A DNA stretch of 64,000 nucleotides, from positions 1 to 64,000 of the forward strand of contig QXWR01000028.1 of NCBI GenBank assembly GCA_009911065.1. The letters run 5' to 3'. The notes beneath the pieces were generated by a model that saw only the letters and a list, made by a program, of their open reading frames with translations, was not told the origin of the DNA and did no database searches. Shown one piece after another: positions 26,197 to 34,730 of this stretch. The number at the start of each line of letters is the position of its first letter. The stretch's first letter is position 1. The DNA comes from Clostridiaceae bacterium (lineage in GTDB: Bacteria > Bacillota > Clostridia > Lachnospirales > Lachnospiraceae). The position numbers and the translations under genes were made by a program.

Positions 26197-26340
26197 AACT
26201 GAAAATTGCTTTCCCTCAGATGCGCGCCACAGTTTGGGGGAGATTTGGCCCGAATGAGGGAGGCGTAGTGGGCTACATTGACCAAATAACAGCCAAATAT
26301 ACCGCAAAATGAGACGTGCATCTGGCGCAGATAGGAAGTG
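26197..26340. repeat. Degenerate copy of the 166-bp MITE
   Basis: It shares GAAAATTGCTTTCC, GAATGAGGGAGGCGTAGTGG and GTGCATCTGGCG with the intact element at 38422-38587, in the same order. The outer terminal inverted repeats (CTAGAGCGTGTCT) have been lost on both sides. Confidence 0.8.
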
Positions 26341-26405
26341 CGATTTACTAGAGAACGAATGCAATAAAATACTGGATAATTTTCAAAATAAAAGCTTTCA
26401 TACTT

Positions 26406-26966
26406 TTACCTGCTTTTCCTTCTCCAATCCCTAGCAGGGAACTCGCCAGTCATTTCAAAAAACTTACATTTGCACTTTGGGCAAACTGACGGAATGATCA
26501 ACGGGCAAAATTTCCGTTTCACATATTTGATATGCAACCCCTCTATAGCCATTAAACAATCCTTCTCCTTCAAGTTATCTCCTCTTGTTGGAACATGATA
26601 AGGGAACGGATGCCCGCAGCATGGGCACCGCCAAAAAAGCCTGGGGCTAAATCCAAACAGAGCAGCCAGAAAGGAAAGCAGGAGCGATATAGCGGTGAGC
26701 AAAATCAAGAATGCCAGTAACGGATGGTTATCTGTCATGGCACTCAATTCCACATCCTTTCCAAAAACAATCAAGGGAACGAACAGCACCATACTGCCCA
26801 GACAAAAAATGGCAAAACATCCCCATTGTATCAGAAATATCCCTTTCGCAATGACACAGCAGAGCCGGAAACGGGGCGGCATCTGAGGAAAAACATATGG
26901 AAATGGTTTTGATGTATTCTCCTGCTGCAATCGTCCGTTTGCAATATCATCCATAAATCTTTTCAT
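26406..26966 (-). CDS. Membrane protein with C-terminal zinc-ribbon cysteines
   Basis: A 186-residue hypothetical protein. Two hydrophobic helices (about 38-70 and 82-108) are followed by a cytoplasmic tail carrying CPCCGHPFPYH and CPKCKCKFFE, spaced about 50 residues apart, which probably form a treble-clef or zinc-ribbon site. No known family comes to mind. The ribosome binding site is weak (GGACAAC). A DUF3221-type remnant ends just upstream on the same strand, so the two may once have formed an operon. Confidence 0.6.
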   Translation of the reverse strand: MKRFMDDIANGRLQQENTSKPFPYVFPQMPPRFRLCCVIAKGIFLIQWGCFAIFCLGSMVLFVPLIVFGKDVELSAMTDNHPLLAFLILLTAISLLLSFLAALFGFSPRLFWRCPCCGHPFPYHVPTRGDNLKEKDCLMAIEGLHIKYVKRKFCPLIIPSVCPKCKCKFFEMTGEFPARDWRRKSR

Positions 26967-26981
26967 AATATTGTTGTCCTA

Positions 26982-27120
26982 TTATTCGGTTATCCGATCT
27001 GCGCTGTTCCATTCTGCGCTTCCTTCAACCGGCTCAACAAGATAATAACCATCCTGTATTTTTAATATAGTCGCCTGGAAACAGTATGATTTTTGCAGTT
27101 GTATTAGCAAAATATTAACA
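26982..27120 (-). pseudogene. C-terminal remnant of a DUF3221-like protein
   Basis: The minus strand reads CFQATILKIQDGYYLVEPVE then GSAEWNSADRITE and a stop. This resembles the small beta-barrel domain of DUF3221-type lipoproteins. No start, signal peptide or upstream part is present, and the gene would run into frame breaks beyond 27120. Confidence 0.55.
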
Positions 27121-27289
27121 GTTTTTCAATGAAGGTGCAAGTGAAAATTTCATGTCCACTTTGCAGTTTCAAACCTACAGGCTTATTTTTCCCTTTTGGA
27201 GAAAAAATTGTGTAATCATACCAATTAGAAATCAAACAGATTGTAAACTATATTTCATATGGAGTATATACTACTTTCAATGTTATATA

Positions 27290-28471
27290 TTAGCAGTTAG
27301 TAACCACCCAATCTTCATAAGACGCAATCCCTTTTGCAAGACGTTTCATCCCATCTTCCAGTCGGCTCCTGGGACAAGCTATATTCATTCTGATAAAGAA
27401 ATTTCCACGCTCCCCATATTGGCTTCCTTCTGACAGATACAATCCTGTGTGCTCCCGCAGATAACGTGTAAATTCCGCTGCGCATCCCTGCATTTTCCGA
27501 CAGTCCAGCCACATTAGGCAGGTCGCTTGTGAAGAAACCGGACTGATCTGAGGAGCTTCTTTCTTTAAATAATTCTCCACAAAATTTTTATTTTCCTGAA
27601 TATATTCTCTCAAAGCATCCAGCCATGCCTCCCCCTTCGTAAAGGCCGCCACCGCCGCTTCTACCGCAAAGGAATTTGGCTCTGCAACTTCGTCCGTGTT
27701 CAGCCCCCGCCAGACCTTATGGCGCAGATTAGAATCCGGAACCACCACCGCAGCTGTCTGCAGTCCCGCCAGATTAAAGGTTTTTGTGGGCGCTATACAG
27801 GTAATGCTGTTATTTCTGCAGCTTTCCGAGACAGAAGCAAAAGGAATATATTCCTGGCCGGGACTGGTCAGGTCACAATGAATTTCATCGGAAATCACAG
27901 TTACATGATGTTTCCTGCACAGATTGCCAACTTGCTCCAGTTCCTCCCGGTTCCAGATTCTTCCTACCGGATTGTGCGGATTACACAAAATCATCAGGGT
28001 CGTCTGCGGATTGGAAAGTTTTTGTTCCAAATCCTCAAAATCCATATGATACATGTTTCCGTCGTATTGCAACGGACTTTCTACAATATTTCTTCCGTTA
28101 TTCACAATGGAATGGAAGAAAATATTGTAAACCGGTGTCTGAACCAGCACATTTTCCCCCACGGTGGTCAGCTTGCGTACCATACTGGAAATAGCCGGAA
28201 CCACTCCTGTACAGAAAACAAGCCACTCTTTTTCCATGGAAAAACCATGCCGCCGCTGCCACCAGTCCACATAAGCCTGATACCATTCTTCCGGCACAAT
28301 AGAATAGCCAAATACACCATGGGCGGCTCTCTCCTGAATTGCTGTCTGGATCTCCGGCGCTGTCTGAAAATCCATATCTGCCACCCACATAGGCAGCTCA
28401 TGTTCTTTTACATCCCATTTCAGCGAATGGGTATTTCTCCTGTCAACAAGTCTATCAAAATCGTAAGACAT
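27290..28471 (-). CDS. MalY/PatB-type PLP-dependent C-S beta-lyase (second copy)
   Basis: A 393-residue paralogue of the enzyme at 15151-16329, with LPMWVADMDFQTAPEIQ, LCNPHNPVGRIWNREEL, VISDEIHCDLTSPG, the PLP lysine in APTKTFNLAGLQ, and FIRMNIACPRSRLED. It should cleave C-S bonds of cystathionine or related thioethers. GGAGGAG precedes the ATG. Unlike the first copy it stands alone, with no sigma-54 promoter that I can find, and may have a biosynthetic or house-keeping role. Transamination by some relatives is an alternative. Confidence 0.88.
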   Translation of the reverse strand: MSYDFDRLVDRRNTHSLKWDVKEHELPMWVADMDFQTAPEIQTAIQERAAHGVFGYSIVPEEWYQAYVDWWQRRHGFSMEKEWLVFCTGVVPAISSMVRKLTTVGENVLVQTPVYNIFFHSIVNNGRNIVESPLQYDGNMYHMDFEDLEQKLSNPQTTLMILCNPHNPVGRIWNREELEQVGNLCRKHHVTVISDEIHCDLTSPGQEYIPFASVSESCRNNSITCIAPTKTFNLAGLQTAAVVVPDSNLRHKVWRGLNTDEVAEPNSFAVEAAVAAFTKGEAWLDALREYIQENKNFVENYLKKEAPQISPVSSQATCLMWLDCRKMQGCAAEFTRYLREHTGLYLSEGSQYGERGNFFIRMNIACPRSRLEDGMKRLAKGIASYEDWVVTNC

Positions 28472-28506
28472 ACTGCTCCTCCAAACTTTCGATTAATTTG
28501 ATTCCC

Positions 28507-28552
28507 GCAGGCAATGGCGCTGTGTGCCAGTGACACACGTTTCACGCGGACC
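28507..28552. repeat. Dispersed 46-bp repeat, copy 1
   Basis: It begins GCAGGCAATGGCGCTGTGTG and ends CACACGTTTCACGCGGACC; 38 of 46 positions or more agree with copy 2 at 43517-43562. GCGCTG and CAGTG can pair across five bases. Confidence 0.7.
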
Positions 28553-29251
28553 TTATTCCAGCGAGAATGTCACCGTCACATTTCCGTTTCCAAGGGCTTC
28601 CTCCCAACCGGTCAAATCATCCACATGCCCCAGTCTTGTATAACTCCACGAATTGGAGCCATAAAATACAACAATCTGGTTCCCATTATATAAGACAATA
28701 TCTCCGGCATGGGTTGTGATTTGATTGTTGTTTACAGGAAGGCTTGCTCCCAAAAAACCTACCTTTTCAAAGCCGGAATAATCGCTCATCTGAATGCTCA
28801 CCGGATTTTCCCGCATCATTTTGACAAATGAAGCTGCTGCCTCATTTTCTTCTAATGTGGCTGAAAATACTGCATCGCCAACCTGTACCTTCATATTCAT
28901 TACAGCTTTCTCTACTCCATTTGGGATATCTGCTTCTGTGCCAGCCGTTTCACTTATTTCCGTTTCCGGTACAACTCCCCCATCCCCTGTATCTGCTGCT
29001 GATTCTGCCATGTTTTCTTCCTCATCAGAACTGATATCCGCCCCCATTCCCTCTGCCTTCGTTTCCGTAGAATCCCTAGACTCGGACTGTACATCTGCGT
29101 TCTCTGACTTTTCAGAAAAATTAGACAAAGGCGTCCTTTCTTCCGCGGGAGTTTCTGCCGGATCAACAGGCGTCTGTGCCTGTATATTTCCACATGCTGC
29201 TATCGAAAATACAACTGTCATAGCACACAGCAAAGCGCAAAATTTTTTCAT
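28553..29251 (-). CDS. Lipoprotein with cyclophilin-like domain
   Basis: A 232-residue exported protein. The signal peptide ends in lipobox IAAC (Cys20). An acidic, low-complexity linker (about 25-115) leads to a C-terminal cyclophilin-like barrel (about 120-232): MKVQVGDAVFSATLEENEAA, MSDYSGFEKVGFLG, HAGDIVLYNGNQIVVFYG, NSWSYTRLGHVDDLTGW. This family (PF18050) has the cyclophilin fold but lacks proven prolyl-isomerase activity. A related gene lies at 31374-32048. GAGGAG precedes the start. Confidence 0.82.
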   Translation of the reverse strand: MKKFCALLCAMTVVFSIAACGNIQAQTPVDPAETPAEERTPLSNFSEKSENADVQSESRDSTETKAEGMGADISSDEEENMAESAADTGDGGVVPETEISETAGTEADIPNGVEKAVMNMKVQVGDAVFSATLEENEAAASFVKMMRENPVSIQMSDYSGFEKVGFLGASLPVNNNQITTHAGDIVLYNGNQIVVFYGSNSWSYTRLGHVDDLTGWEEALGNGNVTVTFSLE

Positions 29252-29348
29252 GGTCTATCTGCTCCTCTTTTTCTATTTTGTTACAATTCAAAGGTTCTTC
29301 TTGTCCGGCTATGCCAGACAAAAGCCAGGGCATTCGCCTGATGGAAAA

Positions 29349-29401
29349 AACTGGAGAAAAACAGTCTTACAAGCGAGCTTGACATCTGTAATTCTCCAGT
29401 T
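29349..29401 (-). terminator. Terminator of the DUF3737-LysE operon
   Basis: AACTGGAGAA and TTCTCCAGTT pair with a further ACAG/CTGT inner helix. On the minus strand the stem is followed by TTTTTTCC. It lies 38 bp beyond the LysE-type gene. Confidence 0.75.
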
Positions 29402-29438
29402 ATCCCCGCTCTTTAAACTGTAATTCTATTTTATTGTT

Positions 29439-30047
29439 TCATAGCGGAAGTGCCCTTGTAAACACAAGGACTCCGAACAGGCTCAGAACTACCCCGAAAA
29501 TCCGGTTCACCCTCTGAAAATTGTTTTTTCCCTTCTTTTCTCTAGCCAAAGAAACGGCAGCGGTAAGTCCTCCCCACCAGAAATAGGTTCCAAGGAACAC
29601 TCCCAGAACTACCATCCAGCTATTCCCTTTCATGCCTTCTCCTGCAATGCCAAACCAGGAGAAGGCAAACAGAAAAGTCAGGATTGCTGCCGGATTTGTG
29701 ATTCCTACTGCAAATGATGTCAGAAACATCCTCCATCTTCCCGATACTGCCAAAACTTCCACTTCTTCTCCGTTTCGGAAGACCAGACGGATTCCCAGAT
29801 ACAGCACGATTGCTCCGCCCACCAGATGAATAACCGTCTGATATTCCAGAAGAAAATCGGAAACCATGGTCAGACCAAAGGCCCCGATTCCTGCATAAAT
29901 ACAGTCTGCCACAGAGGAACCCATTCCCGTAATCAGGCCTGCCTTTATCCCATGCTCCCAAGTTCTCTGCACGGTCATGGCTCCCACTGCCCCCACCGGC
30001 ACACCAAAAAGCAATCCAATCAGAATCCCTTTTAAGAGCAGGCTCAT
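29439..30047 (-). CDS. LysE/RhtB family amino acid exporter
   Basis: A 202-residue translocator with six helices. It opens with LLKGILIGLLFGVPVGAVGA, the family's conserved GxxxGxxxPGP-type entry (here GVPVGAVGA), followed by GMGSSVADCIYAGIGAFGL and AVGITNPAAILTFLFAF. LysE family members export lysine, homoserine, threonine or related compounds. AAGGAGG lies in the end of the DUF3737 gene and the two frames overlap as ATGA, so they are coupled. It belongs to the transcription unit that begins at the box promoter at 31.1 kb. Confidence 0.85.
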   Translation of the reverse strand: MSLLLKGILIGLLFGVPVGAVGAMTVQRTWEHGIKAGLITGMGSSVADCIYAGIGAFGLTMVSDFLLEYQTVIHLVGGAIVLYLGIRLVFRNGEEVEVLAVSGRWRMFLTSFAVGITNPAAILTFLFAFSWFGIAGEGMKGNSWMVVLGVFLGTYFWWGGLTAAVSLAREKKGKNNFQRVNRIFGVVLSLFGVLVFTRALPL

Positions 30048-30907
30048 ACCACCTCCTTCAGTTGTCTTCTGCAGATGATCCTTGTCTTTTCCGGATCTAC
30101 CTTATCTTTTTCAATAATCAGCTCATCAATTCTGTCTGCCTGGATTACCCCGCCGGAAGGGTTCATCACGCTGTCAATTTTCCCGGTTATTTCCGCATCT
30201 ACCGTAGAATACTCAAAAGCAAGGGTAGTATTGAGAAGCTTGCAGTTTTTCATCACCAGGTTATCAATGTAGCACATCCCCTGAAGGCTCTCGATGGTGC
30301 AGTTTATAAGTGTCAGGTTCTTTGCATTCCAGCCCAGGTATTCACCAGAGATAAAAGAATCGTATACCGTCACATTCTCCGTGTTCCAGAAAGCATCCCT
30401 TGAAATCATACGAGCATTGTGAATCTCCATATTCTTTACCCCGTCAAATGAGTAATTGCCCACCAACTGGAAATCCCTAAGCACCATGTCCCGACTGTTC
30501 ATGGCAAAATAATCGCCTTTTGCCGTCACATGGTCAAGCTCCACATCCTCACAGTTCCAGAGGGTTTCCGCCGCATTGGGAAGGTTTACATTCTTCAGGT
30601 TTACGTTCCGACAGCGGCGAAAATTCTTGGGAGCCTCGATCACTGCATCCTCTACTGTAATATGATTCGTGTACCATACCCCTGCGCGGGCCATTTCAAA
30701 CCAGGTACAATTTCTTGCCGTGATATTATTGGCATACCAGAAGGGATACTTCCATTTAAACATGCAGCCCTCCAACTCAATGTCATGGCTCTCCTTCAGC
30801 GGCGATTCCCCATCTGCAAAGATGCTGTCATAGATTTTCAGAGCCTTCTCCTGAAACAACGCCCTTTCTCCTGTCAAATACTCCTGTCTGATTTCTCTTG
30901 TCTTCAT
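30044..30907 (-). CDS. DUF3737 right-handed beta-helix protein
   Basis: A 287-residue DUF3737 protein formed of short degenerate repeats (NITARNCTWF, NVTVYDSFISG, NLTLINCTIES, NLVMKNCKLL) that wind a right-handed parallel beta-helix, as in hexapeptide or pectate-lyase-like folds. Typical family blocks are FKWKYPFWYANNI and MARAGVWYTNHIT. The biochemical function is unknown; polysaccharide or cell-envelope binding would be a guess. I start at the ATG with AAGGAGG upstream; 47 extra in-frame residues before it are not needed. The gene is the first after a two-component-type box promoter about 180 bp upstream. Confidence 0.85.
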   Translation of the reverse strand: MKTREIRQEYLTGERALFQEKALKIYDSIFADGESPLKESHDIELEGCMFKWKYPFWYANNITARNCTWFEMARAGVWYTNHITVEDAVIEAPKNFRRCRNVNLKNVNLPNAAETLWNCEDVELDHVTAKGDYFAMNSRDMVLRDFQLVGNYSFDGVKNMEIHNARMISRDAFWNTENVTVYDSFISGEYLGWNAKNLTLINCTIESLQGMCYIDNLVMKNCKLLNTTLAFEYSTVDAEITGKIDSVMNPSGGVIQADRIDELIIEKDKVDPEKTRIICRRQLKEVV

Positions 30908-31088
30908 ATTTTTTCCTCCTTCTTGCCTCGTTTTTGGACATCTTGGTCCACTCTTGCGGTATTCCTCCTGATTTCCTGACAATTTTTCATCCACAATTTC
31001 TGCGTTTTCTTTCCCCTCTTGCTGTTCTTTCGTAGGATTACCAAGCACTTACGTTTTTTACTAATGTCTATGTAAAGATACCAGACAC

Positions 31089-31128
31089 AGATAACATGGC
31101 TCTAACATAAAAATAAACAATTTCTAAA
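31089..31128 (-). promoter_or_regulatory. Response-regulator box promoter of the DUF3737-LysE operon
   Basis: On the minus strand: TTTAGAAATTG / TTTATTTTTAT (11-bp direct repeat, 31107-31128), a 12-base gap, then TTATCT at 31089-31094. The same layout with identical spacing occurs at 38624-38663 and 43187-43226. Confidence 0.7.
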
Positions 31129-31146
31129 TAAATTTTTGCAGATTTC

Positions 31147-31350
31147 TCAACTCACCCGGCTACCCGCTTCCACCTTTTTGATAATTTTTGCAGGCACACC
31201 TCCCACGATTACACCGGGCAGAACATCTTTCGCAACCACTGCTCCGGCAGCTACGATTGCCCCATCCCCAATGGTAACTCCCGGCAGTACCGTGGCATTT
31301 GCTCCAATCCAAACATTTTTCCCGATATAAATAGGCTTAAGAAATAATAC
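31147..31350 (-). pseudogene. C-terminal fragment of a hexapeptide acetyltransferase
   Basis: The minus strand reads [19 protein letters not shown] then [18 protein letters not shown] and [10 protein letters not shown], the left-handed beta-helix tail of maltose/galactoside O-acetyltransferases. An in-frame stop just upstream (near 31351) leaves only about 68 codons, so catalytic parts are missing. Confidence 0.8.
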
Positions 31351-31373
31351 TCATTCCTCACGCTGCTTTTCAT

Positions 31374-32048
31374 TTATGGCTGTGAAATCTGGATAATCTT
31401 ATTCCCCCATCCTTCCAATACCGGATTTTCTTCCACTGCCGTTATAAATTCCTCTGTCGCCTCAAATGTGCCGATTTTTGTATATTCTGCTGAAATCTCT
31501 GCATCATGGTAAAATAATACGATACGGTTCGGATCAGAATAAAATACATCTCCTGCCTTTGCTTCTGTCACCGTTTCTGAATTGGAGGGAATCTCATACC
31601 TGCTGGGGATGTCATAATACTGCAGCACGCTGTAGTCCGTATCTGCATCCCGTTCATAGATAGGAAGCCTCCAGTCAGAAGTTCCCACATACCTGGCAAT
31701 GGCTGCGGCAGTCTCATTGTCTAAAAGCGTCATCATAAATGGCTTACCGTTATCCCCAAACCGGACCTCCAGCTGTGTACCTCCACTTTCCATTGTCTGA
31801 TTCCCGCCAGTCTGATTTTCCATATTCCCTGTATCTGTACCATTTTCAGAAAAATCGCCTGTTCTGGCATTGCTTCCCGGTCTTTGTGTTTCCGTCCTAT
31901 CCTCTCCAATGGATATGGTGTCATTTGCACTTTCCGCATCTTTACTGCTCTGACTGCACCCTGCCAAAAGTGAAGCAGAAAACGCCATAACTGCCATCAA
32001 TCCCCTTATCCTTCTGCCCATATTTGTTCTGTAGTTGCTTTTCTTCAT
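31374..32048 (-). CDS. Lipoprotein with cyclophilin-like domain (second copy)
   Basis: A 224-residue exported protein with lipobox LLAGC (Cys near 30), a Ser/Thr/Gly-rich linker and a C-terminal cyclophilin-like barrel (about 95-224) containing LEVRFGDNGKPFMMTLLDNE, GDVFYSDPNRIVLFYHD and YTKIGTFEATEEFITAVEEN. It is related in layout to the lipoprotein at 28553-29251. AAGGAAAGGATG precedes the start. It follows the FtsX-type permease gene on the same strand by about 200 bp and may be a surface accessory of that exporter. Confidence 0.8.
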   Translation of the reverse strand: MKKSNYRTNMGRRIRGLMAVMAFSASLLAGCSQSSKDAESANDTISIGEDRTETQRPGSNARTGDFSENGTDTGNMENQTGGNQTMESGGTQLEVRFGDNGKPFMMTLLDNETAAAIARYVGTSDWRLPIYERDADTDYSVLQYYDIPSRYEIPSNSETVTEAKAGDVFYSDPNRIVLFYHDAEISAEYTKIGTFEATEEFITAVEENPVLEGWGNKIIQISQP

Positions 32049-32061
32049 TTCGTTTTCATCC

Positions 32062-32139
32062 TTTCCTTATTCCTGCCCTTCTTTTTAGGGCATAATGGTA
32101 CACCCTTGTGGTGTTTCCTTATTCCTGCCCTTCTTTTTA
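32062..32139. repeat. 26-bp direct repeat in the lipoprotein leader
   Basis: TTTCCTTATTCCTGCCCTTC followed by TTTTTA occurs at 32062 and again at 32114, 52 bp apart. It looks like a tandem duplication of the ribosome-binding leader of the downstream lipoprotein gene. Confidence 0.8.
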
Positions 32140-32255
32140 CGACATTCCAACGCACCATCGCAGCGCTCATTCCTGTTTGCCTTCCGTCTCCGTTTTCCTG
32201 TTTGATTCAAAACCTTTCATGCTTCCGCTGTCAAAGCATTCATGTCCTCCGTACC

Positions 32256-34613
32256 TTAGCTCCGGCCATATGGCTGTACAGGTTTAGGGTTTCTAATCCT
32301 GCCCGATAACAACCAGGCGAACCCAAAGAATAAAAATATTACCATACTCCCCGGAAGGAGGACACTTCCAGGTGTATTCCCCGATGCGAAATTACTGATT
32401 CCTGCCAGCCGCATAACCGTGGATACCACAGGGTCTGTGAATCCCATAGCTGCCAACGTCCCGATCACTGCCCCAACTCCTGCCACAATTCCAAAGCGGA
32501 AAGCAAAGGAGAATCGAAGCATCCTGACAGAACATCCGATGGATTTATAGATTCCCATATCCTTTTGCTCCGCATCCAGAATCTTTGTTCCTGCCATTCC
32601 AGTCACCACACAGATAAACGCCGCGCTCACTCCATACAGGAAAAGAATCAGCATATGCATGGCAGAAATAATCCCAAACAGTCCCGGCCAGGAATTTTCA
32701 TGGACATGGACATCCCCGCCCCAGGTCTGTTCCAGAGCCTCGGTAATGACCTGTTTCTGTGAAGAATCTTCCAGAAAATAATGATAACACCACAAACGTC
32801 TGTCATCTTCCCCAATGGAAAGGTATCCCTCCTTGCTCATCCCCAGATTGGCCCCCATATCATTGGCACAATGATAGATTCCTGAAACCATAAACTCCCC
32901 GCTGCCTTTATTTCCCCGTATCGTAACGAAATCTCCCACATCTGCTCCCAGATCAGAGGCAAGCGCCTCTGTCAGAACTACCTGATCTGCCTCCATACTG
33001 GTCTGCCCCCTGCTGATATGGAACCGTTTTGGCTCTGTAATGACATTTGCCGTGTAATTTGTCCCATTCACAGAAACACTGGGCATAGCCAGCAGATAGC
33101 TGTCTGTAATATTCGTATAGGAAAGCACCATCTGTTCCATTTCTTCAACCCCAAGCTCTCCTAAAACCTGCACACCTAGGTCAAGGTCTGCCGGGTTAAA
33201 AGCATCCATCATCCCTTTCCCATCCTCTCCCAGCCAGCCGTTCATCCGGCCTGCCAGGGAAGCAAAGAATACCAGAAATATCGCCACCAGACAAGCGCCT
33301 GCATAACGCCTCCTGCCCGTCAGGACCTGCCGCAGCGCCAGATGAAAAGAAAGCCCGCCTAAACGTATCCCGTTACGGAAAAACTTAATCTCTGACACAG
33401 ATACAATATCCGCTTCCCCACGGATAGCAGCCATAGGCGCAATCCTCTTAATACTCCGAAGGCGCAGGATGCAAAAACTCATGGGAACCAGCAGGAGAAT
33501 GGCAAATACCCACACACAGGGCAGGACCGGAAAGTAAACCGGAATCAGAACACCCGTAGTTGTGACCGTCAGCCGACTAAGCAGCACTGCTGTTGGAACC
33601 GCCAGAAGCATTCCCAGAATAACCCCGCCTCCCATAGCAGTCCCATACTGTATTGTCAGCAGCCCCGTCAGCCGTCCTCCGGTATAACCCATAGTTTTCA
33701 GAATGCCGAGATTTTTCCATTCCTGCTCCACCAGCCCGGAAATACTGTGTCCCATCACTGCCATAGCCACTAAAAACAGCACCAGCGCAAAAGCCGCTAA
33801 TATTGCAGAAAAAGCATTCTGGAGAATCCCCATAAAGCCAGCCATCGTATCCGCACTGTGGATAAATTCCGTATACATGGAAAGAGATGTGTTTTCCACC
33901 AGGATTCGGTTTATTTCCGAAACCGTAATGCCATCCTCCGCCTGAATATGAATCATAAACCCATCCCTGGCCAGGGCATCCATCCCCGTTTCTTCTATGA
34001 CGGAACAGATTTCTTCATAAGTCTTCTCCGCTATCAGAAATCCTTTCATCCCAATCATAGAACTGCCCATAAAAGGGTCTTCATAATATCCGGCCACTGT
34101 CAGGCTGATTGTTTTCCCACCTCTGGCTATGGGAAAGGTAATCGTGTCGCCAGGTTCCAGATTCATCGTGGATTTCATGGAAGGAGAAACATACACTTCC
34201 TGTTCCCCGATTTCTTCCGGGGCCTCCCTGTAACCGGAAAGGTTATGTTGGAAAAAGCGGTACCTGCTGCCTGAAAGCATCCAGGGAATCATCTGCCCCT
34301 GGCTGTCAGATTCCACACCGTTTGCCTTATATTCGGAAAAAATCAGCTTTTGGGCTTCCGCCGCCTCTACACCTTCCTGCTCCCGGATGCTTTCCATCAA
34401 AAACTCTATATCCGGCACATCCGATACCCATACGGTAAGGTCTCCAAAGCCTGCCCTCTCCATCTCATCCCGTATATAGCTGTTTCCCGCCAGGACAGTC
34501 ACCAGCACGGCTGTCAGAGAAAGCGCTGTCAGAAGCAGAAGGATTCCGATTCCCAATAAACTTCCCTTATTTCTTTTCACTCCTGCCCGGATTATTATTC
34601 GATTTTCCGACAT
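32256..34613 (-). CDS. FtsX-like ABC transporter permease
   Basis: A 785-residue permease of the MacB/FtsX class. An N-terminal helix (about 17-42) and a large extracytoplasmic domain are followed by three helices (VLFLVAMAVMGHSISGLVEQ region), a central pair, a second extracytoplasmic domain and three C-terminal helices (ISAMHMLILFLYGVSAAFIC, GIVAGVGAVIGTLAAMGF and the final GSMVIFLFFGFAWLLSG). This duplicated arrangement suits lipoprotein or peptide export, or mechanotransmission across the membrane. GAGGAG precedes the start. It works with the ATPase gene 117 bp upstream. Confidence 0.88.
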   Translation of the reverse strand: MSENRIIIRAGVKRNKGSLLGIGILLLLTALSLTAVLVTVLAGNSYIRDEMERAGFGDLTVWVSDVPDIEFLMESIREQEGVEAAEAQKLIFSEYKANGVESDSQGQMIPWMLSGSRYRFFQHNLSGYREAPEEIGEQEVYVSPSMKSTMNLEPGDTITFPIARGGKTISLTVAGYYEDPFMGSSMIGMKGFLIAEKTYEEICSVIEETGMDALARDGFMIHIQAEDGITVSEINRILVENTSLSMYTEFIHSADTMAGFMGILQNAFSAILAAFALVLFLVAMAVMGHSISGLVEQEWKNLGILKTMGYTGGRLTGLLTIQYGTAMGGGVILGMLLAVPTAVLLSRLTVTTTGVLIPVYFPVLPCVWVFAILLLVPMSFCILRLRSIKRIAPMAAIRGEADIVSVSEIKFFRNGIRLGGLSFHLALRQVLTGRRRYAGACLVAIFLVFFASLAGRMNGWLGEDGKGMMDAFNPADLDLGVQVLGELGVEEMEQMVLSYTNITDSYLLAMPSVSVNGTNYTANVITEPKRFHISRGQTSMEADQVVLTEALASDLGADVGDFVTIRGNKGSGEFMVSGIYHCANDMGANLGMSKEGYLSIGEDDRRLWCYHYFLEDSSQKQVITEALEQTWGGDVHVHENSWPGLFGIISAMHMLILFLYGVSAAFICVVTGMAGTKILDAEQKDMGIYKSIGCSVRMLRFSFAFRFGIVAGVGAVIGTLAAMGFTDPVVSTVMRLAGISNFASGNTPGSVLLPGSMVIFLFFGFAWLLSGRIRNPKPVQPYGRS

Positions 34614-34730
34614 TTTATCTCCTCTCTGTCTGCCTTAGCCGGGAAAAACACATGCTCTTTTGCGTTCTTCCGGGCGAAACTTAGATATTCTTAGCAAGGG
34701 TCCTTTTACCGCTTAGAAAAGCTTTTTCCC

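Larger units (their letters stand above)
25916..26405. other. Intergenic region with gene debris
   Basis: No intact gene. It contains a coiled-coil coding remnant joined to a degenerate MITE copy, both listed separately. The first 150 bp next to the AraC gene are AT-rich and presumably hold its promoter. Confidence 0.6.

Noticed and set aside
27719-28501. Long plus-strand frame of 260 codons opposite the second MalY-type gene
   Set aside because: Antisense shadow of a conserved PLP enzyme; its composition is not protein-like.
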